Positions 17,172 to 25,190 of a stretch of 64,000 nucleotides of DNA are shown here, in pieces. The notes under the pieces are model-generated. The model ran no database searches and had not been told where the DNA came from. It saw only the letters and a list, made by a program, of their open reading frames with translations. Origin of the DNA: Clostridiales bacterium (lineage in GTDB: Bacteria; Bacillota; Clostridia; Oscillospirales; CAG-272); the NCBI GenBank assembly GCA_022793655.1, contig JAAWDG010000017.1, forward strand, positions 1 to 64,000, given 5' to 3'. Numbering within the stretch: position 1 is the first letter of the stretch; every line of letters begins with the position of its first letter. The position numbers were made by a program, and so were the translations under genes.

Positions 17172-18116
17172 TTAGGAAGCATCAAAAAAACTTTCAATCA
17201 TTTTCTCACAATGCTCAGGCGAATACCGCCAATAATCAATATGATCTTGTTCGGGCAAATAATATTCTAACTTTTCATTCGGTGAAATATTCGGACAAGA
17301 ATCAATCAAAACTAACTTGATTTTCATTCTTTCTTTCACCATATTTTTGATATAGACAGCCGCTGTCTGCCCGACGCTAATTCCTTCTTTAAATTCAGCT
17401 AAGCCAGCGAGGTTTGGCGTTAACTCTACAAAAATTCCGTAATCCTCTACACTGCGCACAATGCCGGCAACGGTCTGCCCCACGGCAAAATGAGATGCAT
17501 TTTCTTCCCATGTGCCAAGTAATTCCTTGTGCGTCACATAAATGCGGCCTGTTTGTGGATCAACACTTTTAATGACCGCTTTGATATTATCTCCCACCCG
17601 AAAACGATCATGCGGATGGGTAATGCGCGATACTGAGATGCAGTCAATGGAAAGAAGGGAGATAATGCCGCAGCCAATGTCCACAAAAGCACCAAAATGC
17701 TCTAAGTGAGTCACTTTAGCGTCAATGACATCACCCGCCGTGAGCTTGGAAAGGAATTCATTCATGCAAGTCCGCTGCGCTTCTTTTCGCGATAACATCG
17801 CGACTGGCTGACCATACAAATCGCGCTCAATTGACATAATTTTAAAGCAAACGGGTTTACCCACTCGGGTAATGACAGCAATATCCTTGATACCCTCACC
17901 CGGATTTGTCAAGGCAACCTCATCTTTAGGAAGGATCCCTTTCATGCAGCCAAGATCAACGGTAACAGACAGATCTGGGTCGCATAATACCGCATTGGCT
18001 TCTAAAATTCGGCCTTCTTTCATGGCCCGTTCTACACTAGGTATCGCAGCAAGAAATTCTGCATTTTCTTTGTTTTGAGAGAGAAATCCCTCTGGATAAT
18101 ATTTCTGGTTTGACAT
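17172..18116 (-). CDS. S1-domain RNA-binding protein
   Basis: A 314-residue protein with S1-type OB-fold repeats related to ribosomal protein S1. The best repeat, TAGDVIDAKVTHLEHFGAFVDIGCG, begins at about residue 129. A partial one at about 215 reads VGQTVAGIVRSVEDYGIFVELTPNLAGL, and a degenerate one lies in the first 80 residues. The ATG at 18116 has GGAGGT eight bases ahead; the earlier in-frame ATG at 18161 adds 15 basic residues without a site. It is shorter than E. coli S1 (six repeats), as usual for Clostridia. It may aid translation initiation or RNA turnover. Confidence 0.85.
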   Translation of the reverse strand: MSNQKYYPEGFLSQNKENAEFLAAIPSVERAMKEGRILEANAVLCDPDLSVTVDLGCMKGILPKDEVALTNPGEGIKDIAVITRVGKPVCFKIMSIERDLYGQPVAMLSRKEAQRTCMNEFLSKLTAGDVIDAKVTHLEHFGAFVDIGCGIISLLSIDCISVSRITHPHDRFRVGDNIKAVIKSVDPQTGRIYVTHKELLGTWEENASHFAVGQTVAGIVRSVEDYGIFVELTPNLAGLAEFKEGISVGQTAAVYIKNMVKERMKIKLVLIDSCPNISPNEKLEYYLPEQDHIDYWRYSPEHCEKMIESFFDAS

Positions 18117-18161
18117 CTCATTTGACCTCCGATTTTTTCTACTGTTATATTGTATTTTCAA

Positions 18162-18371
18162 TTTTGCAAAGTTATGACAGTACGGGAATAATTGTGAAAG
18201 TACAACAATATTAAAAAAAATCTCTCATTTGTCACAAAGAGAAACGAAAAAACGAGCAAAATATTTATATTTTTTAGTTGAGAAAACATTAGAATAAAAG
18301 AGAATAGATGAGCATTTTAAAGATTTCAACCATCTGTATCATTTTATTACCAAAATGTTTGCCAAATTCCC
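18162..18371. other. AT-rich divergent intergenic region
   Basis: A divergent region between the S1-protein gene and rplM. Apart from the rplM promoter at its right edge, I see no gene, tRNA or convincing hairpin. The promoter of the S1 gene is not clear. Confidence 0.4.
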
Positions 18372-18401
18372 TTGACGGGTCTATAACCCGTATGATATAA
18401 T
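18372..18401 (+). promoter_or_regulatory. rplM-rpsI promoter with palindrome in the spacer
   Basis: TTGACG (18372-18377), 18-base spacer, TATAAT (18396-18401). The perfect inverted repeat ACGGGT-ctata-ACCCGT (18375-18391) fills the spacer and overlaps the end of the -35 box, where a repressor or a DNA structure could act. Confidence 0.8.
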
Positions 18402-18455
18402 AGTTTCGAAAAAAAGTAAAGAATGAATCTATATTATTTGGAGGGACAAAAGGAA

Positions 18456-18887
18456 ATGTCAACATTTATGGCAAAAAAAGAATCCATCGACCGTAAGTGG
18501 TATGTCATCGACGCAGCAGACAAGCCGCTTGGAAAAACAGTTGCTTTAGCTGCCAGCATTCTGCGTGGCAAACATCGGCCGGAATTCACGCCGCATGTAG
18601 ACTGCGGTGAATTCGTGATCATCATCAATGCAGAAAAAGCCGTTTTGACTGGCAAAAAGCTGGATCAAAAGAAATATTACCATCATTCCGGTTATATCGG
18701 CGGATTAAAAGAGGTTAAATATCGTACACTGATGGCAACAAAGCCAGAGTTTGCCGTTGAACTTGCGGTAAAAGGCATGCTGCCCAAAAACTCAATCGGT
18801 GCAAAGTCATTAACAAGACTCAAAGTATTTGCAGGGCCTTCGCATAATCATGAAGCACAGAAGCCAGTGCCCTATACCTCTTTATAA
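18456..18887 (+). CDS. rplM: Ribosomal protein L13
   Basis: A 143-residue 50S subunit protein with the signature segments [46 protein letters not shown] and [11 protein letters not shown]. The start at 18456 gives the family N-terminus [16 protein letters not shown] and has a purine-rich GGAGGGACAAAAGGA element upstream; the earlier ATG at 18423 is not conserved. It forms the usual operon with rpsI, 24 bases downstream. Confidence 0.97.
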   Translation: MSTFMAKKESIDRKWYVIDAADKPLGKTVALAASILRGKHRPEFTPHVDCGEFVIIINAEKAVLTGKKLDQKKYYHHSGYIGGLKEVKYRTLMATKPEFAVELAVKGMLPKNSIGAKSLTRLKVFAGPSHNHEAQKPVPYTSL

Positions 18888-18911
18888 TAACAGGAAAGGA
18901 TGAACATACAA

Positions 18912-19313
18912 ATGTATACAAGTGCAAAACCTTATTTCTATGGTACAGGCAGAAGAAAAAAGTCAGTAGCCAGAGTTCGCATTGTTCCCGGTACCGGGGT
19001 AATCACGATCAACGGACGTGACATTGATGACTATTTCGGTCTCGAAACGTTGAAACTTATTGTGAATCAGCCTTATTCTGTAACAGGTACAGAGGGCAAA
19101 TTTGATATTATCGCTACCGTAAAAGGCGGCGGATTTTCAGGACAGGCCGGCGCCATTAGACATGGTTTAGCTAGAGCGCTTCTGCAAGCAGATGAAACAT
19201 TCAGACCGTCTCTTAAGCAGGCTGGTTACCTCACACGTGATCCTCGTATGAAAGAAAGAAAGAAATACGGACTCAAAGCAGCCCGCAGAGCGCCTCAGTT
19301 CTCAAAGAGATAA
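18912..19313 (+). CDS. rpsI: Ribosomal protein S9
   Basis: A 133-residue 30S subunit protein with [19 protein letters not shown] near the start. It has [20 protein letters not shown] in the middle and a basic tail ending [12 protein letters not shown] that reaches the P-site tRNA. The ATG at 18912 lies 12 bases after AGGAAAGGA; the ATG at 18900 would touch that site. A weak AGAGA/TCTCT hairpin follows the stop, so read-through toward the next gene is possible. Confidence 0.97.
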   Translation: MYTSAKPYFYGTGRRKKSVARVRIVPGTGVITINGRDIDDYFGLETLKLIVNQPYSVTGTEGKFDIIATVKGGGFSGQAGAIRHGLARALLQADETFRPSLKQAGYLTRDPRMKERKKYGLKAARRAPQFSKR

Positions 19314-19337
19314 TTTCTTTTATTTTCTCTTATGTAT

Positions 19338-19438
19338 ATTCCAGATGGATGCGTTGTTCGCAAAAAAAGAATAATCGGCATACAATAAAGTATTCTGGAT
19401 TCTTTCTTCAGCGTAACGCTTACAATCTGGAATAAAAA
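19338..19438. other. Long inverted repeat after rpsI
   Basis: ATTCCAGAT near 19338 and ATCTGGAAT near 19430 pair over an 80-base interior that contains a small AGCG/CGCT hairpin. No coding potential is seen. It could be a mRNA 3' structure of the rplM-rpsI transcript. The minus strand downstream, TGCCGT-loop-ACGGCA plus seven T residues (19435-19466), looks like an intrinsic terminator in the opposite direction. Confidence 0.4.
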
Positions 19439-19470
19439 AATCATGCCGTCCATATATTTTACGGCATAAT

Positions 19471-19570
19471 GTGGGAAGGTCCCACTACGCTCACATTGTA
19501 TTCCATCTGCGGTTTCCCTCCGGAACCGCAGCTTGGATACCTGAGCGGCCACCCGCTTAGTAAAGGAGGA
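19471..19570 (+). promoter_or_regulatory. Structured 5' leader of the 3D-domain gene, class unknown
   Basis: A compact nested fold can be drawn: GTGGGA/TCCCAC hairpin; GCTCA (19489-19493) pairing with TGAGC (19541-19545); inside it GTATTCC/GGATAC, and inside that CTGCGGTT/AACCGCAG. A last hairpin AGCGG/CCGCT overlaps the outer stem by three bases, so the two forms exclude each other, and it ends next to AAAGGAGG. This resembles a switching leader, but I do not recognise a known riboswitch consensus. Confidence 0.5.
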
Positions 19571-19573
19571 ACT

Positions 19574-20602
19574 ATGTATACCCAGGATAAACCGCGTATA
19601 TATACCCAATCAAATCAAAAAACAAAAAAACAACGTAAAACTACTAAAAAGAACTTATTATTTGGCACAAAACCCAACTATCATGGTTTAGACAACAAAA
19701 CTTTTTTGCGTATTCTTCCCTGCATTTGCTTTGCACTTGTTATTTTTATCTCATTTGTCGTAGTGGCGAATTATACAAAACACCACTCCTATTATTTACA
19801 GGAAGACGCTTCAATTTCTACCATACAATTTGTTGCGAAAAACGATATATTTGATGAAGCAATTGATCCCTTTGAAGTCTCGATTATCATGGATGAGACA
19901 ACCTTTACCGTGCCTACTTCGCAAACAACGGTTGCAGAGTTAATTGAAGAACTTAATATTGACTTATCTGCCAAAGAAACAGATATTCCTCTTGATACCG
20001 TTGTATCGTCAGCTTCATCCATCTACGTTTATGATGTAGAATACAAAGACAATACCACAACTGAAGTACTTCCCTTTGAGACAGAGATTGTTGAAGTCTC
20101 TACCATTCCTTATGGAACAACCAAGGTCATGACCAAAGGAAAGAACGGTTCTGTCAGCAAAACAATACGTTCTAAGATTATTGATGATCAGGTTGTTAGT
20201 GAAACCATTATAGAAAATATTACCACCGCGCCTGTCAATGAAATTGTCTACAAAGGAGTGGGCGGTTATTATGTCGGCGATGATGGTGTAACTTATCATT
20301 ATTCTCATTATATTGATGTACAGGCCACCGCTTACACAGCGCCAAGCGATGCTCGTACCGCTACTGGTGCTGCAGTTAGTTCTTCTGTTATCGCAGTTGA
20401 TCCCAATATCATTCCACTTGGCACAAAAGTCTATGTAGCCAGTGATTACTATGACTGCGGCGTTCGATATGCACTTGACACTGGCGGCGCCGTTAAAGGA
20501 AATATTATTGATGTATTCATGGGTTCAGATCCTGATGCATATGGCCGTGCGATTCAATGGGGACGCCGCAGTGCCCGCGTCTATTTCTTAATAGACGAAT
20601 AA
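19574..20602 (+). CDS. G5/3D-domain cell-wall protein (YabE/RpfB-like)
   Basis: A 342-residue protein anchored by one membrane helix (about residues 46-66) behind a basic cytoplasmic tail. Outside follow a DUF348-like ubiquitin-fold segment (FTVPTSQTTVAELIEELNIDL), then a G5-type domain (about 165-230, IPYGTTKVMTKGKNGSVSKTIRSKI). The C-terminal 3D domain (about 248-342) has aspartates in DTGGAVKGNIIDVFM. The 3D domain is a double-psi barrel lytic-transglycosylase-like fold acting on peptidoglycan; relatives include YocH and resuscitation factors. The ATG at 19574 follows a perfect AAAGGAGG. The structured leader suggests post-transcriptional control. Confidence 0.9.
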   Translation: MYTQDKPRIYTQSNQKTKKQRKTTKKNLLFGTKPNYHGLDNKTFLRILPCICFALVIFISFVVVANYTKHHSYYLQEDASISTIQFVAKNDIFDEAIDPFEVSIIMDETTFTVPTSQTTVAELIEELNIDLSAKETDIPLDTVVSSASSIYVYDVEYKDNTTTEVLPFETEIVEVSTIPYGTTKVMTKGKNGSVSKTIRSKIIDDQVVSETIIENITTAPVNEIVYKGVGGYYVGDDGVTYHYSHYIDVQATAYTAPSDARTATGAAVSSSVIAVDPNIIPLGTKVYVASDYYDCGVRYALDTGGAVKGNIIDVFMGSDPDAYGRAIQWGRRSARVYFLIDE

Positions 20603-20636
20603 TATAAGAGAACAGACCTTTAAACATAAAATATTT

Positions 20637-20674
20637 AAAACCATATTCAACAATTTGTTGAATATGGTTTTTTG
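20637..20674. terminator. Intrinsic terminator of the 3D-domain gene
   Basis: Near-perfect 17-bp stem with A tract before and six T residues after it, 35 bases beyond the stop codon. Confidence 0.9.
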
Positions 20675-20800
20675 TGTTATGATAGGTTTTTCTATACAAG
20701 ATTACACATCGGTACGCAAAGCTCGATAAGACTATAGACTAATGATTCCCTTTTTTATAACAGTATTGATTTATGATTCAGCTACACAAAAATTCATATT
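20675..20800. other. Gene-free spacer before the candidate small RNA
   Basis: No reading frame with coding character, repeat or hairpin of note is visible. Confidence 0.5.
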
Positions 20801-20961
20801 AAAAAGCGTACAGTCAAAAGACTGTACGCCAAAATGCATAACTCTTTGCTGCCACACAAATTCATTTCTACATCAGTTAACAGGTATGTAAAAAACAGAG
20901 TATGCATTTTTACAAAGAAAAACACATCCTGTTAACAAAAATAACTTTATGTGGCTATTTT
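20801..20961 (-). ncRNA. Candidate free-standing structured small RNA
   Basis: On the minus strand a good promoter (TTGCAA 20985-20990, 17-base spacer, TATAAT 20962-20967) is followed by about 155 bases that fold into a rod. The first stem is a 10-bp closing helix (GCCACATAAA with TTTGTGTGGC). It is followed by an internal loop, a perfect 9-bp helix (GTTAACAGG/CCTGTTAAC) and a third A/U helix. The sequence ends in a textbook terminator (GCGTACAGTC/GACTGTACGC plus five T residues). No gene follows on this strand, so it is not a leader. The rod with internal loops recalls 6S RNA, but I could not confirm that consensus. Confidence 0.6.
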
Positions 20962-20990
20962 ATTATAACATCTTTACATTTTATTTGCAA
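20962..20990 (-). promoter_or_regulatory. Promoter of the candidate small RNA
   Basis: TTGCAA, 17-base spacer, TATAAT on the minus strand. Confidence 0.75.
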
Positions 20991-21129
20991 GTCTCATTTT
21001 CCATTTTTCTACAATTTCTATGTATGTTTTATTCATTGTTAGCCCTATCTATGTTAAAAATCGAATGTATTATTCACTACTTGCACATGATTTCACATAA
21101 TCACATTTTATAATATTTCACTCCCTACA

Positions 21130-21161
21130 ACAAAAGGGCGACCTCACGGTCGCCCTTTTGT
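21130..21161. terminator. Terminator-like hairpin
   Basis: Perfect 14-bp arms (ACAAAAGGGCGACC and its complement) around a four-base loop. It lies 22 bases after the stop of the SLH remnant and would end minus-strand transcription from the SpoVB-like gene. Confidence 0.75.
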
Positions 21162-21183
21162 GTATTCATATGGAATTTGTTCC

Positions 21184-21405
21184 CTATGCCGCAGAGTTTG
21201 CTTTCGGATGATCAGCTTCTATAAAACGCATGAGCATTGATGCTAATTCAACCCGTGTGGTACCCTTTTTAGGATACATATATAGGCCCCCAAGATCTTT
21301 GCTTCCACTAATAAAACCTGTATATATCGCATATTTTAATGGTTCTTTTGCATATTCTTCAATCTCCGGCATATCAACAAATAAACGAAAATCAATCGTT
21401 GAATC
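21184..21405 (-). pseudogene. Remnant of an S-layer-homology protein gene
   Basis: The minus-strand frame reads a single C-terminal SLH repeat: FVDMPEIEEYAKEPLKYAIYTGFISGSKDLGG, then YPKKGTTRVELASMLMRFIE, with a short tail to a stop at 21184. Everything N-terminal (signal peptide, other SLH repeats) is missing, and upstream sequence is the 3' end of the SpoVB-like gene in another frame. This looks like a deletion that removed most of an SLH gene and joined its end to the flippase gene. Confidence 0.7.
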
Positions 21406-21409
21406 TCGC

Positions 21410-22996
21410 TTAAAAATGCAAAGACTGATATACATCCCGCTGACGATGCAGCCGATGACGCAGCTGCACCTTTCCCCCCTTTTTGCAAATGATGCCTTTA
21501 ATCCAGGCAATATCCGCTTTTGAAATGCTAAAGGTGCAAAAAAGAAGAATGATATACATACACAAGCAAGCCGCCATTTGCAGCCATGGATGCACCTCTA
21601 CAAAGGAAAAGAGGATGTGCCCCAAAGTTGTTGCACCGACAACTGACAGCATTGGCTTTAACACCCGATCTTTCAGTTTAAGGTCTACTTTCATATGCAC
21701 GAGCAGCTTAGATATACTGAGCGCATAATTGACAATCTCACCCACGAAAATAGTGATAACATACCCAATCACACCCATACGCGGTACTAAAATAAAAACT
21801 AAAATGAGTGAAAGCAGCGCATCAATGATATTGACCACCATGGAGTAAAATTGATAGCCCATCCCCTTGAGCATGCCATCCACAATGCCGTCTAAGTACA
21901 TAACAGGAACCAATGCGCTGAGCACACGAATGTAAAATCCGCTTTCAGCACTCTTATAAATTAATTGCCCCAGCACATCAGCATAACTCATCATAATACC
22001 AGCAACGCCAATGGAAAAAAGTAGTGTAGCGCCAATGGCTTTCGTGGCAATATGTTCGGTGCGCCGCCTTTTGCCTGATGCAATTTCTTCTGCAAATTCA
22101 GGTACCAACAGAGAGGAAAAAGCATTTAAAAATGCTGACGGATATAACACCACTGGCAGGACCATACCTTGAATGACCCCATAAGAAGCCAGCGCCGCAT
22201 CAGACGTGGCTCCGCTTCGTTTCAATCCCCACGGAATAAGCATATGCTCAGCCGTGACAAGACCCGAACGAAAATACGCGCTTACCGCCACGGGCAGTGC
22301 AATGCCGCAGAGCTTTTTGGTCAATCCCTTTTGCCGATTGCCCGAGCGATGATTATGCCTTGCCAGATCAATCAGATAAAGCAATAACGCCAATAGAAAT
22401 GACAGACACTCTGAAATCATCGAGGCGCCTACCAGTGCAAGGCAGCCATATTCCAAGCCCATCGGCAAAAACAACGAGAAGCCGAACATGGTAAAAATGA
22501 TCTTGCAAATCTGCTCAAAAAACTGACACACCGCATATTTAGCCACTCGGCGCACGGCTGTAAAGTAACCATTTAGCGCACTCGAGATAGATAAAAAAGG
22601 AAGCCCAAAAGCAAGCAGCCGAAGCGATGGCACTGTACGTGCATCCCCCATTAAAACAGCGCCAAAAAAATGAGAGCCGCCAAACAAGCCAATGCCGCCT
22701 ACCGTGCCAAAAAACAAGCTATACACGATACACCGCTTCATTGCATCGCGTATTTCTCTTTCATTGCCATGACCCATGGCCTCTGCTGTCAAACGTGTTG
22801 CGGCTAAATTAATTCCGCTTGTAGCAAAGGTCACCGCAAAGGTATACACACTCATCACCAAGGTGAAAAGTCCCATACCGCTCTCGCCGATATGATCGGA
22901 AACATAGGCATTGAAAACAACGCCTACCGTTCTCATAATCAGCGCCGTTGCGGTTAGTAATAATCCATCATATAAAAATTTCTTTGATTTTTTCAT
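21410..22996 (-). CDS. SpoVB-like polysaccharide flippase (MVF/MATE superfamily)
   Basis: A 528-residue membrane protein with about 14 hydrophobic helices, of the family including stage V sporulation protein B and lipid-II-type flippases. It begins MKKSKKFLYDGLLLTATALIMRTVGVVFNAYVSDHIG, typical for the group. It probably flips an undecaprenyl-linked cell-wall or capsule precursor. The last 25 residues (KGGKVQLRHRLHRQRDVYQSLHF) are basic and unlike the family, and run up to an SLH-gene remnant, so the native C-terminus may have been altered by the same rearrangement. Confidence 0.87.
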   Translation of the reverse strand: MKKSKKFLYDGLLLTATALIMRTVGVVFNAYVSDHIGESGMGLFTLVMSVYTFAVTFATSGINLAATRLTAEAMGHGNEREIRDAMKRCIVYSLFFGTVGGIGLFGGSHFFGAVLMGDARTVPSLRLLAFGLPFLSISSALNGYFTAVRRVAKYAVCQFFEQICKIIFTMFGFSLFLPMGLEYGCLALVGASMISECLSFLLALLLYLIDLARHNHRSGNRQKGLTKKLCGIALPVAVSAYFRSGLVTAEHMLIPWGLKRSGATSDAALASYGVIQGMVLPVVLYPSAFLNAFSSLLVPEFAEEIASGKRRRTEHIATKAIGATLLFSIGVAGIMMSYADVLGQLIYKSAESGFYIRVLSALVPVMYLDGIVDGMLKGMGYQFYSMVVNIIDALLSLILVFILVPRMGVIGYVITIFVGEIVNYALSISKLLVHMKVDLKLKDRVLKPMLSVVGATTLGHILFSFVEVHPWLQMAACLCMYIILLFCTFSISKADIAWIKGIICKKGGKVQLRHRLHRQRDVYQSLHF

Positions 22997-23054
22997 ACTA
23001 AAGAATATGAAAAAATACGCTTGTTCATGCTCCTTTTTGAAAGAAAGATATATA

Positions 23055-23108
23055 AAAATAAAAGGCGAGTTTTAGCTTTTCGGATTAATCCGAAAAGTCA
23101 AAACTCAC
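23055..23108 (-). terminator. Terminator spanning the topB stop codon
   Basis: A 22-base perfect palindrome (23077-23098) flanked by GAGTTTT/AAAACTC. On the minus strand it is followed by a T-rich tract. The TAA stop codon of topB lies in the apex of the hairpin, so the last coding bases form part of the terminator. Confidence 0.88.
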
Positions 23109-25190
23109 CTTGCCTTCCTGCAAACAAAGCGCGCCATCAAATGGTTTGCCCGTTTTTGAAATAAAGCCCTTAATTTTGGCCGTTTTGCCTGTGGTTAACA
23201 ATTGTCTTACATTTGCCGCAGAGATAACACGTCCGCATATTGTCATATTGATACTAAAACGACAGCCCTCTTTGTATCCACGACAGCCGTAACCAAATTT
23301 TGTGCGGACGACTGTTTGCCCGCAAAGCGGACAAGGGCCCATTTCCTCTCCGCTTAGCCCTATATCAGTATCCGTTTCCAATGGTTCGCTGGTCGGCGCA
23401 AAAATACGGCAAATTTCTTCTTTTGCGATAGCCACGCTATCCTCAACCGCATATTCACCATGATACACTTTTTTAAGCGCCTTGCCCATTTCACTGGTTT
23501 TATATTTATCCATAGAAATGCCCATACGAGCTAACGATTCAATCAAATATTCGCCCTCCGGCAAAATCCGATACACGTCTTTTTTCAGTTCAATGTAGTG
23601 GCTGTGTCTGGCATTATCAATAATGCCCGTTCTGGTGGCCTCGGTTCCTAATTCTAACCCCTCAAAAATAGCCTTGTAATCTTCTGCATCATCGATTGAT
23701 TCGGCTGATGCTTCTTCGGCAAAACGCGCCTTTTCCTCTCTGAAAGGATTTTTTAAATAATTATTTAAAGTTTCGATCGTATAGTGCTTAGGCGGATGAG
23801 TCTCTTTGGTCACAGGCTGAAAAAGCACATTGACAACATCCCCTTTTTGCAAATTCGGAAGCACCTTGTTTTTTCGTTCGGTATCATCAAAACGAGTCCA
23901 TCCCTTTTCCAAAATAACCGTTCCTTTTAAGGTAAATTCTTCATCGGCACATAAGATCTTAATCTCGGTCTTATCGGCAATGCAATCCTCTGAGCAAAAA
24001 ACGGCCACAAAACGACGCATGACAGCGGTATACACAATTTTTTCATTCTCAGTCATACGCGCTGGATCAGGAATTTTATAGGTAGGAGTTAAAGCCGAAT
24101 GGCTTTCAATTTTACTGTCGTCAAATATGCTTTTTTGGTCTTTAAAACAAACCGGATAGCCCTTACCCGCAACCGCAGCTATAATTTTACGTATTTTATC
24201 TTTTTCTGCGGTGGCCAAATACTCTGAGTTGGTTCTTGGATATGTCAAAAATCCTTCTTCATAGAGTTTCTGTGCCACTTTTAGCGACTCTTCCATCGGC
24301 ATTTTATATTTTTTACCTAAGAAGTTTTGCAATTTAGAGAGCGAATATAACTTGCCAGGATTTAACTTATCCTTCTTTCGTTTCACCGACGTAACATGCG
24401 CGCCTGCTTCATTATAAGCCGCACAAAGAGCCAGCGCCTTATCTTGCTCATTTGGCGTAAATTTATTTTTGGAGACAAGTTCTATTTTTTCTCCATTTGT
24501 TTCCTCGCTAGATACTAACGCTAAATAAGGCTCGGGCTTAAAATGACGAATGGCCAGATCTCGGTCATAAATCGCTTTTACAATGGGAATAATCACCCGA
24601 CCCACCCGTAAAAAGGTGCCGGTTTTCAGCGTAGCAAATCGAGTCAGATTGACGCCGTAAAGCCAATCAATATAGGTTCTGGCAAAACCCTCATTCGCTA
24701 AAAGATCATATTCACCAGCGTCTTTCATGCTAGTAAGCGCTGTGCGAATTGTCTCCGGCGTTTGGTCAGGCAGCCATAAGCGCTGTACTCGCTTGCCGGT
24801 TACCCCTGCATTTTGGATACAGAGCCGAATGATAATTTCGCCCTCTCGATCCGCGTCACCGGCATTGATAATGGTATCTACATCCGCTCTTGTGCAAAGC
24901 GCTTTTATCAGTTCAAACTGCCTCGTCACGCCCTCATCTTTGTCGCCGTCCTTTCCCTTTCGCAAAGCAAAGCGGAACTTGTCCGGCAGACAAGGCAAAT
25001 TATCCATACACCATTTACCATGTTCGGTTGGCGCATAGTCCTCAATATCCACAAGTGAAAACAAATGGCCAAAAGCCCACGTAACCAAATACTCTTGGCA
25101 CGCAATATAACCATTTTTCTTCACGCCGTTTCCAATAGCGCCTGCAATGTTACGAGCCAACGAAGGTTTTTCTGCAATGATTACTTTCAT
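23085..25190 (-). CDS. topB: DNA topoisomerase III
   Basis: A 701-residue type IA topoisomerase. The Toprim domain starts at MKVIIAEKPSLARNIAGAIG. INAGDADREGE holds the metal-binding acidic residues. The nucleophilic tyrosine lies in GFLTYPRTNSEYL near residue 321. Near the C-terminus one zinc-ribbon-like unit (CPLCGQTVVRTKFGYGC, about 638-654) precedes the end. Type IA enzymes of this class resolve single-strand junctions at the end of replication. It overlaps the upstream MATE gene by four bases; such a pairing is unusual and probably only reflects shared transcription. Confidence 0.94.
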   Translation of the reverse strand: MKVIIAEKPSLARNIAGAIGNGVKKNGYIACQEYLVTWAFGHLFSLVDIEDYAPTEHGKWCMDNLPCLPDKFRFALRKGKDGDKDEGVTRQFELIKALCTRADVDTIINAGDADREGEIIIRLCIQNAGVTGKRVQRLWLPDQTPETIRTALTSMKDAGEYDLLANEGFARTYIDWLYGVNLTRFATLKTGTFLRVGRVIIPIVKAIYDRDLAIRHFKPEPYLALVSSEETNGEKIELVSKNKFTPNEQDKALALCAAYNEAGAHVTSVKRKKDKLNPGKLYSLSKLQNFLGKKYKMPMEESLKVAQKLYEEGFLTYPRTNSEYLATAEKDKIRKIIAAVAGKGYPVCFKDQKSIFDDSKIESHSALTPTYKIPDPARMTENEKIVYTAVMRRFVAVFCSEDCIADKTEIKILCADEEFTLKGTVILEKGWTRFDDTERKNKVLPNLQKGDVVNVLFQPVTKETHPPKHYTIETLNNYLKNPFREEKARFAEEASAESIDDAEDYKAIFEGLELGTEATRTGIIDNARHSHYIELKKDVYRILPEGEYLIESLARMGISMDKYKTSEMGKALKKVYHGEYAVEDSVAIAKEEICRIFAPTSEPLETDTDIGLSGEEMGPCPLCGQTVVRTKFGYGCRGYKEGCRFSINMTICGRVISAANVRQLLTTGKTAKIKGFISKTGKPFDGALCLQEGKVSFDFSD

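Noticed and set aside
19471-19570. c-di-AMP (ydaO) riboswitch before the 3D-domain gene
   Set aside because: The conserved ydaO strings are absent, although such genes are often controlled by it.
20801-20961. Definite 6S RNA call
   Set aside because: Overall rod shape fits, but I could not match the conserved bubble sequence, so it is left as an unclassified small RNA.
21406-21510. N-terminal part of the SLH remnant frame
   Set aside because: It overlaps the flippase gene on the same strand in another frame and shows no SLH similarity; only the part after 21405 is a remnant.
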